Below are positions 1 to 5,184 of a stretch of 5,184 nt of DNA, piece by piece. The position numbers and the translations under genes are program-made. Position 1 is the first letter of the stretch. Every line of letters begins with the position of its first letter. Location of the stretch: positions 1 through 5,184 of the forward strand of contig JALWZK010000208.1 of the NCBI GenBank assembly GCA_027002665.1. The letters run 5' to 3'. This DNA is from Campylobacteraceae bacterium. GTDB taxonomy: Bacteria > Campylobacterota > Campylobacteria > Campylobacterales > Sulfurovaceae. The notes beneath the pieces are model-generated. The model did not search any database. It had not been told where the DNA came from and saw nothing but the letters and a program-made list of their open reading frames with translations.

Positions 1-1
1 G

Positions 2-475
2 CCAAAAGTTGTAGGTGATAGATATGCCATTATTAAGATAACTAATATAGAAGAGCCTACTATAAAAACATTTGAAGAGGCAAAAGATGAGGTTCTTCCG
101 ATATTTAAGAGTGATATAGCAAGGGAGAAATTGGCAAAAGTTGCAGAGGATAGCTTAAAAAATTTTGAAAAAATCAAATCAAATATATCTGACTTTATAA
201 CACTAAAAAATATTCAAAAACAGAAATTGGGTTTAAATAAACAAGAAGGTGCAGAATTTATCTCAAAACTCTTTACTTCTGACCAAGAAAAGGGTATCAT
301 ATCTATAGGAGATAAAGTTGTTGTCTATAAAATTATTGAGCAAAAGTTGATTGCACTTGATAAAAATGATAGTGCAAATTTAAAGTTAAATATTGACCAA
401 ATTAAGAGAGAATCATTTCAGTCAAATTTAATGCGAGAGTTAGACAAGAAGTATCCTACAAAATTTTATAAGTAA
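2..475 (+). CDS. C-terminal part of a PpiD/SurA-like periplasmic peptidyl-prolyl cis-trans isomerase (5' truncated)
   Basis: The frame is open from the left edge to TAA at 473-475 (157 residues visible), so the gene begins upstream of the window. The visible part starts PKVVGDRYAIIKITNIEEPT and continues into long charged helices (FEEAKDEVLPIFKSDIAREK and onward). A short strand of the type YAIIKI followed by an E/K-rich helix with a repeated-Ala/Lys pattern is typical of the stretch after the parvulin domain in PpiD/SurA-type chaperones; the catalytic domain itself is not in the window. The family folds proteins in the periplasm and is usually anchored by an N-terminal helix. Directly upstream of ftsA is where Campylobacterota such as Campylobacter carry a PpiD-like gene (Cj0694, from memory), which supports the call. 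The gap to ftsA is 20 bases, so co-transcription is likely. The family assignment rests on a C-terminal fragment plus synteny, and no PPIase active-site residue can be checked. Confidence 0.7.
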   Translation, partial: PKVVGDRYAIIKITNIEEPTIKTFEEAKDEVLPIFKSDIAREKLAKVAEDSLKNFEKIKSNISDFITLKNIQKQKLGLNKQEGAEFISKLFTSDQEKGIISIGDKVVVYKIIEQKLIALDKNDSANLKLNIDQIKRESFQSNLMRELDKKYPTKFYK

Positions 476-484
476 TATAGAACT

Positions 485-489
485 AAGGA
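485..489 (+). promoter_or_regulatory. Ribosome binding site that decides the ftsA start
   Basis: AAGGA ends immediately before TTG at 490 and lies six bases before GTG at 496. The six-base spacer is normal and a zero-base spacer is not, so GTG 496 is the more likely ftsA start. The predicted protein then begins MSTLILAIDIGSTK. Confidence 0.7.
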
Positions 490-495
490 TTGAAT

Positions 496-1875
496 GTGAG
501 TACACTCATCTTAGCCATAGATATAGGCTCTACAAAAATATGTGCAATTATTGGAAAGAAACAGGATGGTAGAGTTGAGGTTAGTGGCCACGGTATTGCT
601 AGGTCCCAAGGTATTAAAAAAGGAACAATTACAAATATTGAACTGGCGGCAAGGTCTATTAAAAAGGCTGTAGATGATGCTAAGAGAGTATCTGGCTTAA
701 ATATTACAACTGCTACAATATCAATTTCGGGTGCATATACCAAGAGTATAAACTCAACAGGTGTCGTAAATATTCCAAATAATGAAATATCTATAAATGA
801 GATAAATCGTGTAATGCAGACAGCTCTATATAATGCAAATATTCCTAATGAGTTTGAGGTTTTACATGTTTTACCCTTTAAATTTAAAATTGATGACCAA
901 GATTATATAGAGGACCCCTATGGTATGAATGCCAGTCGTATGGAGGTGGATACTCATATAATTATGACAGCCAAATCCAGTTTAGAGAATTTAAAAAAGG
1001 CTGTAAATGCAGCAGGAATTGAGATAGGTAAAGTTGTTCTAAGTGGATACGCCTCTGCTATTGCAGTTATAAATCAAGATGATAAAGAGAGAGGTATCGC
1101 CGTTATTGATTTAGGTGGGCATACCAGCAATCTGGTTATATATGCAGGAAACTCTATTCAATATAATGATTTTTTGGCAGTTGGCTCAAACCATATTACA
1201 AATGACCTCTCAATAGCACTCCATACCCCTCTCGATGTGGCAGAGGAGTTAAAAATTACGAAAGGTAGTCTATTAGATACAGGATTTAATGAGAATATTG
1301 AGCTACCTATTATTGGAGATGAACACAATTTAAATATTGTCTCTATGGATATAGTGCATAGTATTATCCATAGTAGAATGGAAGAGACCCTTACAATTCT
1401 CGCCAACTCTATTGCAACAAGTGGACTTAAAAATCAGATTGGTGCAGGAGTTATGCTAACTGGTGGAATGACAAAGATTGAGGGAACAAGAGAGTTGGCT
1501 CAAGCACTTATGCCAAACATACCGGTTAGAATAGGATATCCGCAATATATCCATAAGGCATCAAATGAGCTATTATCTGTAGAATATGCTACAGGTATGG
1601 GGCTTTTATTATATGAAGCAGGTTATAATACAGAATATGAATTGGAACGCCATAAACAGATGCTACATTCAAAAGAGTATAAACCAAGAGAGTCGTTGAG
1701 AGATATTGCGATTAATAGTTCATCTGCTGATTTAAAACCGAAAATTTCAGTTTCAGAACCATCATTTTCAACTAAATCATCAGATAGTGACCTTTTTGCA
1801 GATTTGAGTCGAGAACCTGTAAAGAAGAGTAGCCCTCTACATAGTTTTGTGGAGTGGGCTAAAAAGATTTTTTAG
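496..1875 (+). CDS. ftsA: Cell division protein FtsA (actin-like Z-ring membrane anchor)
   Basis: A 459-residue protein of the ASKHA (actin/Hsp70) superfamily that tethers FtsZ filaments to the inner face of the cytoplasmic membrane and recruits later division proteins. Motifs seen: phosphate-1 loop LAIDIGSTKICAIIG near residues 6-20, phosphate-2 loop AVIDLGGHTSNLVIY near 202-216, and adenosine-binding GVMLTGGMTKIEG near 318-330. The region around residues 80-165 fits the FtsA-specific 1C (SHS2) domain. A Ser-rich, low-complexity linker of about 60 residues follows the fold. The protein ends in a short amphipathic helix, LHSFVEWAKKIF, the usual membrane-targeting sequence. An in-frame TTG at 490 would add two residues, but its spacing to AAGGA (485-489) is wrong, so GTG 496 is preferred. 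ftsZ follows after 33 bases. Length is slightly over the roughly 420 residues of E. coli FtsA, mainly in the linker. The identification is secure. Confidence 0.96.
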   Translation: MSTLILAIDIGSTKICAIIGKKQDGRVEVSGHGIARSQGIKKGTITNIELAARSIKKAVDDAKRVSGLNITTATISISGAYTKSINSTGVVNIPNNEISINEINRVMQTALYNANIPNEFEVLHVLPFKFKIDDQDYIEDPYGMNASRMEVDTHIIMTAKSSLENLKKAVNAAGIEIGKVVLSGYASAIAVINQDDKERGIAVIDLGGHTSNLVIYAGNSIQYNDFLAVGSNHITNDLSIALHTPLDVAEELKITKGSLLDTGFNENIELPIIGDEHNLNIVSMDIVHSIIHSRMEETLTILANSIATSGLKNQIGAGVMLTGGMTKIEGTRELAQALMPNIPVRIGYPQYIHKASNELLSVEYATGMGLLLYEAGYNTEYELERHKQMLHSKEYKPRESLRDIAINSSSADLKPKISVSEPSFSTKSSDSDLFADLSREPVKKSSPLHSFVEWAKKIF

Positions 1876-1892
1876 ATAGATAGAACATATAT

Positions 1893-1899
1893 AAGGAGA
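1893..1899 (+). promoter_or_regulatory. Strong ribosome binding site of ftsZ
   Basis: AAGGAGA lies nine bases before ATG 1909 and is a near-perfect anti-16S match. It is clearly stronger than the sites of ftsA and of the deacetylase gene, in keeping with the much higher amount of FtsZ than FtsA that cells need. Confidence 0.75.
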
Positions 1900-1908
1900 G
1901 ATAGAAAG

Positions 1909-3138
1909 ATGGAAGAGTTCAATATAACAGAGGCACATTCAGGAGTTCTTGGAGCTAAGATTAAAGCTATAGGTGTAGGCGGTGGTGGTGGAAATATGAT
2001 TAACCACATGATAAATGAGGGTGTAACCGGAATCGATTTGCTTGTAGCAAATACAGATGCACAGGCACTCGATGCATCACTTGCACCATATAAGATGCAA
2101 CTTGGTATGAATGTTACTAAGGGGTTGGGTGCTGGAATGAAACCCGAAGTTGGTAAGGCCGCAGCCGAAGAGAGTTACGATAATATTAAGACTATGTTAA
2201 ATGGGGCAGATTTAGTATTTATATCTGCTGGACTTGGAGGTGGAACGGGAACCGGTGCAGCACCTATTATTGCACAGGCTGCCAAAGAGGTTGGAGCATT
2301 AACTGTATCTATAGTTACAACTCCATTTGCATTTGAGGGACGAAAGCGAAAGAGATTAGCAAAAGCGGGATTGGAAGAGCTTAAAAAAGAGAGTGATTCT
2401 ATTATTGTAGTTCCGAATGAGAGACTTCTCTCGATTGTTGAGAAGAATCTTGGAATGAGAGATAGTTTTAAATTGGTTGATAATGTATTGGCACAGGCTG
2501 TAAGTGGAATATCCAATGTTATCCTATCCCATGGTGCCAATGATATTAACCTTGACTTTGCCGATGTAAAAACCGTTATGAGCCATAAGGGGTTAGCTCT
2601 TATGGGTGTGGGAGAGTCACAAGGAAATAGTGCGGCTTATGATGCAGCGAAAACTGCTATTGAGTCACCTCTACTTGATAACCTCTCTATTGATGGTGCT
2701 ATGGGTATATTGGTGCATTTCCATATTCACCCAGACTATCCTCTTGCAGAGATTTCAGAGGCTATGGATATTGTTGAAGAGAATGCGGATGAGGATGCAA
2801 ATATCATATTTGGAACAACAACCAATGAAGATTTCCCAATAGATGAGGTTAAACTTACAATTATTGCGACCGGTTTTGAAGACCCTTCAGATTTCGAAGT
2901 TGAAAAACCTAAGAGTGAGACTAAACAGGCTTCATCGACGAGCCATACCCATACTCATACTCACCATAATCAACACCATTATCATCAACACCATACACAT
3001 ACACATACAAGACCTGAGCTAAAAAAACCTGTTCAAGGCACATATCTAAATAGAGCAAGGGTAGTGGGTGGAGATTATCGTAATAGTGGAGATGATTATC
3101 TTGATACTCCAACATTTTTAAGAAAACAGATGGATTAA
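1909..3138 (+). CDS. ftsZ: Cell division protein FtsZ (tubulin-like GTPase) with a His-rich C-terminal linker
   Basis: A 409-residue GTPase that polymerises into the cytoplasmic Z-ring. Seen in order: glycine loop GVGGGGGNMINHM (residues 22-34), tubulin signature GGGTGTG (110-116), and synergy loop NLDFAD (214-219). The acidic residues D216 and D219 of the synergy loop complete GTP hydrolysis in the neighbouring subunit. The folded core ends near ATGFED (320-325). A linker of about 70 residues follows, and the protein closes with LDTPTFLRKQMD (398-409), the conserved C-terminal peptide that binds FtsA and other partners and is close to the E. coli version. The oddity is in the linker: residues 346-367 contain 12 histidines alternating with Thr, Gln, Asn and Tyr. 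Linkers vary freely between species but are usually rich in charged, Pro, Ser, Gln or Asn residues, so a His tract is unusual. ATG 1909 has a strong ribosome binding site, and the deacetylase gene starts three bases after the stop. Confidence 0.98.
   Translation: MEEFNITEAHSGVLGAKIKAIGVGGGGGNMINHMINEGVTGIDLLVANTDAQALDASLAPYKMQLGMNVTKGLGAGMKPEVGKAAAEESYDNIKTMLNGADLVFISAGLGGGTGTGAAPIIAQAAKEVGALTVSIVTTPFAFEGRKRKRLAKAGLEELKKESDSIIVVPNERLLSIVEKNLGMRDSFKLVDNVLAQAVSGISNVILSHGANDINLDFADVKTVMSHKGLALMGVGESQGNSAAYDAAKTAIESPLLDNLSIDGAMGILVHFHIHPDYPLAEISEAMDIVEENADEDANIIFGTTTNEDFPIDEVKLTIIATGFEDPSDFEVEKPKSETKQASSTSHTHTHTHHNQHHYHQHHTHTHTRPELKKPVQGTYLNRARVVGGDYRNSGDDYLDTPTFLRKQMD
2944..3009 (+). repeat. Low-complexity CAT/CAC-rich tract encoding the FtsZ polyhistidine linker segment
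   Basis: Twenty-two in-frame codons give 12 His, 6 Thr, 2 Gln, 1 Asn and 1 Tyr. The pattern is roughly mirror-symmetric: HTHTHTHH at the left, HHTHTHT at the right, and NQHHYHQ in the middle. At DNA level the 11-mer ATCAACACCAT occurs twice (2969-2979 and 2984-2994, 15-base period), flanked by ACCCATACTCAT- and ACACATACACAT-type hexamer runs. Such short in-frame tandem units suggest growth by replication slippage. The reading frame is kept and the conserved C-terminal peptide downstream is intact. Confidence 0.85.
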
Positions 3139-3141
3139 ACT

Positions 3142-4113
3142 ATGAAAAGGGTTAATTTTTTCATTCTAAAATTCATCTTACTTCTATTTCCATATCTGCT
3201 ACTATCAGATGGACACATATTTGTATATCACCGTTTTGATGATAGTAGATATCCAACTACAAATATATCCACTTCGACTCTAAAAAGAGAGTTTGATTAT
3301 TTAAAAAAGCACAACTATAAAGTGGTTCCTTTAGTGGATATTGTAAAGAAGATTCAAAATAGAGAGAAAGTTCCTGATAATTGGGTAGCTTTCACGATTG
3401 ATGATGGATTTAAATCATTCTATACAAATGGCTTACCCGTTTTTAAAAGGTATGGTTATCCATTTACTCTATTTATTGCTGTAAAATATACCGAAGAGAA
3501 CTATAGAGACTATGTAACATGGAGACAGCTTAAAGAGATTTCCAAATATGGCTCTGTTGAGTTCCATAGTTATGGACATGGACATTTTGGTAGAATGAGT
3601 AGCGAGAAGATAAGAGCCGATATGGATAAGGGGCTATCTTTAATGAAAAAGCATCTAAACTATAAACCGAAACTCTTTGTTTACCCTTATGGGGAGTATG
3701 ATAGTAGAGTGAAGAAGATTATAGAGAGTTATGGGTTTCAAGCAGTCTTTAATCAAAATATGGGTGCTGTAAATGGGGTCTGTAGTAATATCTATGATAT
3801 AGATAGAAGTGCAGTGGTTGGAAGTAATGCAAAAGATTTTAAACTCTATCTCTATTTTAAAGAGCTGTGTGGAGTAACTTTTCAAAAACCTCTTAAATAT
3901 CCAAAGGATAAGATAGTAAAAACGGTTGAAGTGACACTTAACGATAAGAGTATAGAGAGTGCAGATATTTTTATATCGAACCACGGTTGGCATAGGGTAA
4001 AAGTGAATAACGGAAAGATAGTTTATCATGCAAATAAGAGAGTTAATAGAGAGCGTATTAAGATAGGTGTAAAAGTTAAGAACAGAATTAAGCTAATGGT
4101 TCTATCAAAATAG
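3142..4113 (+). CDS. Exported NodB-type polysaccharide deacetylase (carbohydrate esterase family 4-like)
   Basis: A 323-residue protein predicted to remove acetyl groups from an N-acetylated glycan outside the cytoplasm. Residues 1-22 form a basic then strongly hydrophobic signal peptide or anchor (KRVNFFILKFILLLFPYLLL). The NodB fold follows: motif 1 TIDDG (85-89, catalytic base D87, metal ligand D88), motif 2 HSYGH (142-146, metal ligands H142 and H146), and motif 3 VYPYGEYD (180-187, substrate groove). IDRSAVVG near residue 220 resembles the IcaB/PgaB-like branch, and the late LxH motif of classic NodB enzymes is not evident. Residues of about 245-323 form an extra, apparently beta-rich, Lys/Arg-rich domain that I do not recognise. 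The start lies three bases after the ftsZ stop with no good ribosome binding site, suggesting translational coupling to ftsZ. The substrate is unknown: peptidoglycan fits the context, while an exopolysaccharide fits the IcaB-like features. Confidence 0.85.
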   Translation: MKRVNFFILKFILLLFPYLLLSDGHIFVYHRFDDSRYPTTNISTSTLKREFDYLKKHNYKVVPLVDIVKKIQNREKVPDNWVAFTIDDGFKSFYTNGLPVFKRYGYPFTLFIAVKYTEENYRDYVTWRQLKEISKYGSVEFHSYGHGHFGRMSSEKIRADMDKGLSLMKKHLNYKPKLFVYPYGEYDSRVKKIIESYGFQAVFNQNMGAVNGVCSNIYDIDRSAVVGSNAKDFKLYLYFKELCGVTFQKPLKYPKDKIVKTVEVTLNDKSIESADIFISNHGWHRVKVNNGKIVYHANKRVNRERIKIGVKVKNRIKLMVLSK

Positions 4114-4114
4114 C

Positions 4115-4120
4115 TATACT
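4115..4120 (+). promoter_or_regulatory. Possible -10 element upstream of the haem lipoprotein gene
   Basis: TATACT sits in the 34-base gap between the deacetylase stop and the next ATG and matches TATAAT at five of six positions. A start site about 7 bases downstream would leave a leader of roughly 20 bases including the ribosome binding site. No convincing -35 box lies at the right distance (GCTAAT); Campylobacterota promoters often lack one. In such AT-rich DNA this match is weak evidence, and read-through from ftsZ is equally possible. Confidence 0.3.
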
Positions 4121-4137
4121 TTTAATATATTTTATTA

Positions 4138-4142
4138 AGGAG
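4138..4142 (+). promoter_or_regulatory. Ribosome binding site of the haem lipoprotein gene
   Basis: AGGAG within AAGGAGAG lies five bases before ATG 4148. It fixes the start of the lipoprotein directly before its signal peptide and shows that this gene is translated independently of the deacetylase gene. Confidence 0.75.
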
Positions 4143-4147
4143 AGATA

Positions 4148-4810
4148 ATGAAAAAAAAATTTTATATATTGAGTAGTTTAATTTTACTAATAGGGTGTAA
4201 TAATATAGATAGCTCTACACCTATACCAAATAGTAAAGAGGTGGTTAGAAATACAAACTCAGTCAATGTAGCTCAGCAGGTAGTAGAGACAACTCCAACT
4301 CGAACATTATCTAAGGTGAAATATATTGATAAACCTATTGTAATAGAGCAGGGAATGTTACATATAAAAGGATTTATGGGAACTATACAACCAACTCTGA
4401 AGAGTGCCTTACAACAGGATGGTGACCATGCAACAGCCATGAGTGCATGTTCCTCTGTAGCTATGCAGATGACTAATGACTATAATAATATTACAAATGG
4501 TGTAAAGATTAGAAGAACTGCCTTAAAGTATCGTAATCCAGCAAATAAGCCTGATGAGGTAGATAAAGAGGTTATGTATAGATTCCAAGCGGTAAAAAAT
4601 TTTAAACCGGTTGCCGTTGATATGGGAAGTAGCTATAGAGTATATAAACCATTAATCACAAAGGCATCATGTCTATATTGTCATGGAAGTAAATCGGATA
4701 TAAATCCTAAAATCGCTAAGATGATACAGAAAAAATATCCTCATGATATGGCTACAGGCTTTAAATTGGGAGAACTTAGAGGTGTTGTTGTTGCTGAATT
4801 TCCAAAATAA
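4148..4810 (+). CDS. Lipoprotein with a Tll0287-like (DUF3365) c-type haem domain
   Basis: A 220-residue exported protein. Residues 1-16 form a signal peptide ending in lipobox LIGC, so C17 should be lipidated and the protein membrane-anchored outside the cytoplasm. A Ser/Thr/Asn-rich tether runs to about residue 60. The rest fits the Tll0287-like/DUF3365 family: helical MSACSSVAMQM (C101), RRTALKYRNPANKPDE (122-137), CLYCH (175-179, one covalent haem c, H179 as ligand), and a closing GFKLGELRGVVVAEF. The family has a PAS-like haem fold. In cyanobacterial Tll0287, as I recall, a Cys located before the haem motif is the second axial ligand, and C101 is in the matching place. Roles proposed for the family are redox or gas sensing or electron transfer, and none is established. 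The nucleotidyltransferase ATG overlaps this gene's stop by one base (TAATG). Confidence 0.85.
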   Translation: MKKKFYILSSLILLIGCNNIDSSTPIPNSKEVVRNTNSVNVAQQVVETTPTRTLSKVKYIDKPIVIEQGMLHIKGFMGTIQPTLKSALQQDGDHATAMSACSSVAMQMTNDYNNITNGVKIRRTALKYRNPANKPDEVDKEVMYRFQAVKNFKPVAVDMGSSYRVYKPLITKASCLYCHGSKSDINPKIAKMIQKKYPHDMATGFKLGELRGVVVAEFPK

Positions 4811-5100
4811 TGGTATTACAAGATAGAGATATTGAATTTATAAGAGAAAATATTAGATATATTTTTGGGAAATGTGAAGCATATATCTTTGGAAGTAGTT
4901 TAAAAGGTGTGAGAGGTGGAGATATTGATATATTTATAATATCTCCTCAAAATCTCTCAATAGAGGATAGAGTAATAAAGATAGATAGATTAAGAGAGAT
5001 TTTAGAAGATAATTTTTTTAGACCTATTGATATAGTTATCTCAAAAGATAAGAGTAGAGATATTGAGAGAGAAGCTCTAAAGGGTAAAAAGATATGTTAA
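4810..5100 (+). CDS. Small MNT-type nucleotidyltransferase, probable MntA-like antitoxin of a HEPN/MNT pair
   Basis: A 96-residue cytoplasmic protein with the minimal nucleotidyltransferase fold: GSSLKGVRGGDID (28-40) gives the GSx9DxD signature with D38 and D40 as metal ligands, and RPIDIVI (71-77) supplies the third acidic residue, D74. The size and these motifs are those of MNT antitoxins. In the characterised HepT/MntA systems such a protein AMPylates and silences a HEPN RNase encoded next to it. The active site looks intact. The ATG overlaps the lipoprotein stop by one base with no ribosome binding site of its own, so translation is probably coupled, and the stop overlaps the next start by seven bases. 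A hand count over 4861-5100 gives 67 G/C of 240 (about 28%), against 77 of 180 (about 43%) in ftsZ 2161-2340, which suggests a different origin although protein composition contributes. A stand-alone nucleotidyltransferase of other function is the alternative. Confidence 0.8.
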   Translation: MVLQDRDIEFIRENIRYIFGKCEAYIFGSSLKGVRGGDIDIFIISPQNLSIEDRVIKIDRLREILEDNFFRPIDIVISKDKSRDIEREALKGKKIC

Positions 5101-5184
5101 AAAAACATTTAGAGTTTGTTAAAAAGAGTTTAAAAATATTAAAAAGTTTACAAGATAAGTATGAAAATCTATATGGTTTACCAT
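5094..5184 (+). CDS. Start of a helical protein, possible HEPN partner of the nucleotidyltransferase (3' truncated)
   Basis: ATG 5094 opens a frame that stays open to the right edge (30 codons). It overlaps the nucleotidyltransferase stop by seven bases, the tight overlap common in two-gene HEPN/MNT modules. The visible part, starting MLKKHLEFVKKSLKILKSLQ and going on to DKYENLYGLP, is Lys/Leu-rich and reads as one amphipathic helix, which is how HEPN proteins begin. The diagnostic RxxxxxH RNase motif would lie beyond the window, so the identity is inferred from position and helical character only. The DNA is extremely AT-rich (10 G/C of 60 in 5101-5160). Confidence 0.5.
   Translation, partial: MLKKHLEFVKKSLKILKSLQDKYENLYGLP

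Noticed and set aside
131..475. A separate small gene starting at TTG 131
   Set aside because: The same frame is open without a stop to the left edge and encodes plausible PpiD/SurA-like sequence there, so 131 is an internal Leu codon of a truncated gene.
483..743. Minus-strand open frame across the start of ftsA
   Set aside because: It lies antisense to the conserved FtsA phosphate-1 region, has no recognisable domain, and its hydrophobic make-up follows from the reverse complement of ftsA codons.
1881..1896. TATATA-like -10 box just upstream of ftsZ
   Set aside because: Transcription from it would begin at or inside the ribosome binding site; in AT-rich DNA such matches are expected by chance.
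2175..2540. Minus-strand open frame within ftsZ
   Set aside because: It is antisense to the most conserved part of FtsZ (tubulin signature and following), with no independent signal or ribosome binding site.
2606..2842. Plus-strand out-of-frame open frame in ftsZ
   Set aside because: It fully overlaps FtsZ core codons, and its Met/Leu/Arg-rich composition is a frame-shift artefact.
2921..3115. Minus-strand Tyr/Val/Gly-rich repeat peptide (YGEYEYGYG type)
   Set aside because: It is the complementary reading of the CAT/CAC tract; the repeat belongs to the FtsZ linker, which has the conserved flanks.
3655..4029. Minus-strand open frame within the deacetylase gene
   Set aside because: It overlaps the conserved NodB motif 3 region in antisense, and its Ile/Tyr/Thr-rich sequence has no recognisable domain.
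4111..4137. Terminator between the deacetylase gene and the lipoprotein gene
   Set aside because: The region is AT-rich, but I see no GC-containing stem followed by a T run, so an intrinsic terminator is not supported.

Overview
The window (about 5.2 kb, AT-rich, every gene on the + strand, almost no intergenic space) looks like chromosomal DNA of a Campylobacterota (epsilonproteobacterial) species. The main reason is the order PpiD/SurA-like peptidyl-prolyl isomerase, ftsA, ftsZ, which I recall from Campylobacter (Cj0694-ftsA-ftsZ) and related sulfur-oxidising genera. The c-type haem lipoprotein and non-ATG starts fit, but genus-level placement (Sulfurovum/Sulfurimonas-like) is only a guess.

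Region 1 (2-3138) is the cell-division block. It holds the C-terminal end of a periplasmic folding factor, then FtsA (actin-like membrane anchor, best started at GTG 496), then FtsZ (tubulin-like GTPase). FtsZ polymerises into the Z-ring and is tied to the membrane by FtsA. Both partners of the contact are visible: the FtsZ C-terminal peptide (LDTPTFLRKQMD) and the FtsA C-terminal amphipathic helix (LHSFVEWAKKIF). The FtsZ linker carries a dense histidine tract (12 His in 22 residues), the most unusual sequence in the window.

Region 2 (3142-4113) starts three bases after ftsZ and encodes an exported NodB-type polysaccharide deacetylase with an intact Asp/His/His metal site. It is probably co-transcribed with ftsZ and may act on peptidoglycan or another surface glycan.

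Region 3 (4148-5184) is a second tight cluster after a 34-base gap with its own strong ribosome binding site. It contains a lipoprotein with a Tll0287-like (DUF3365) haem-c domain, then, overlapping it by one base, a small MNT-type nucleotidyltransferase. Overlapping that by seven bases is the beginning of a Lys/Leu-rich helical protein cut off by the window edge. The last two resemble a HEPN/MNT (HepT/MntA-like) toxin-antitoxin pair and are markedly more AT-rich than the division genes, which suggests an accessory insertion next to the conserved division locus. No RNA genes, CRISPR array, insertion sequence or convincing terminator was seen.
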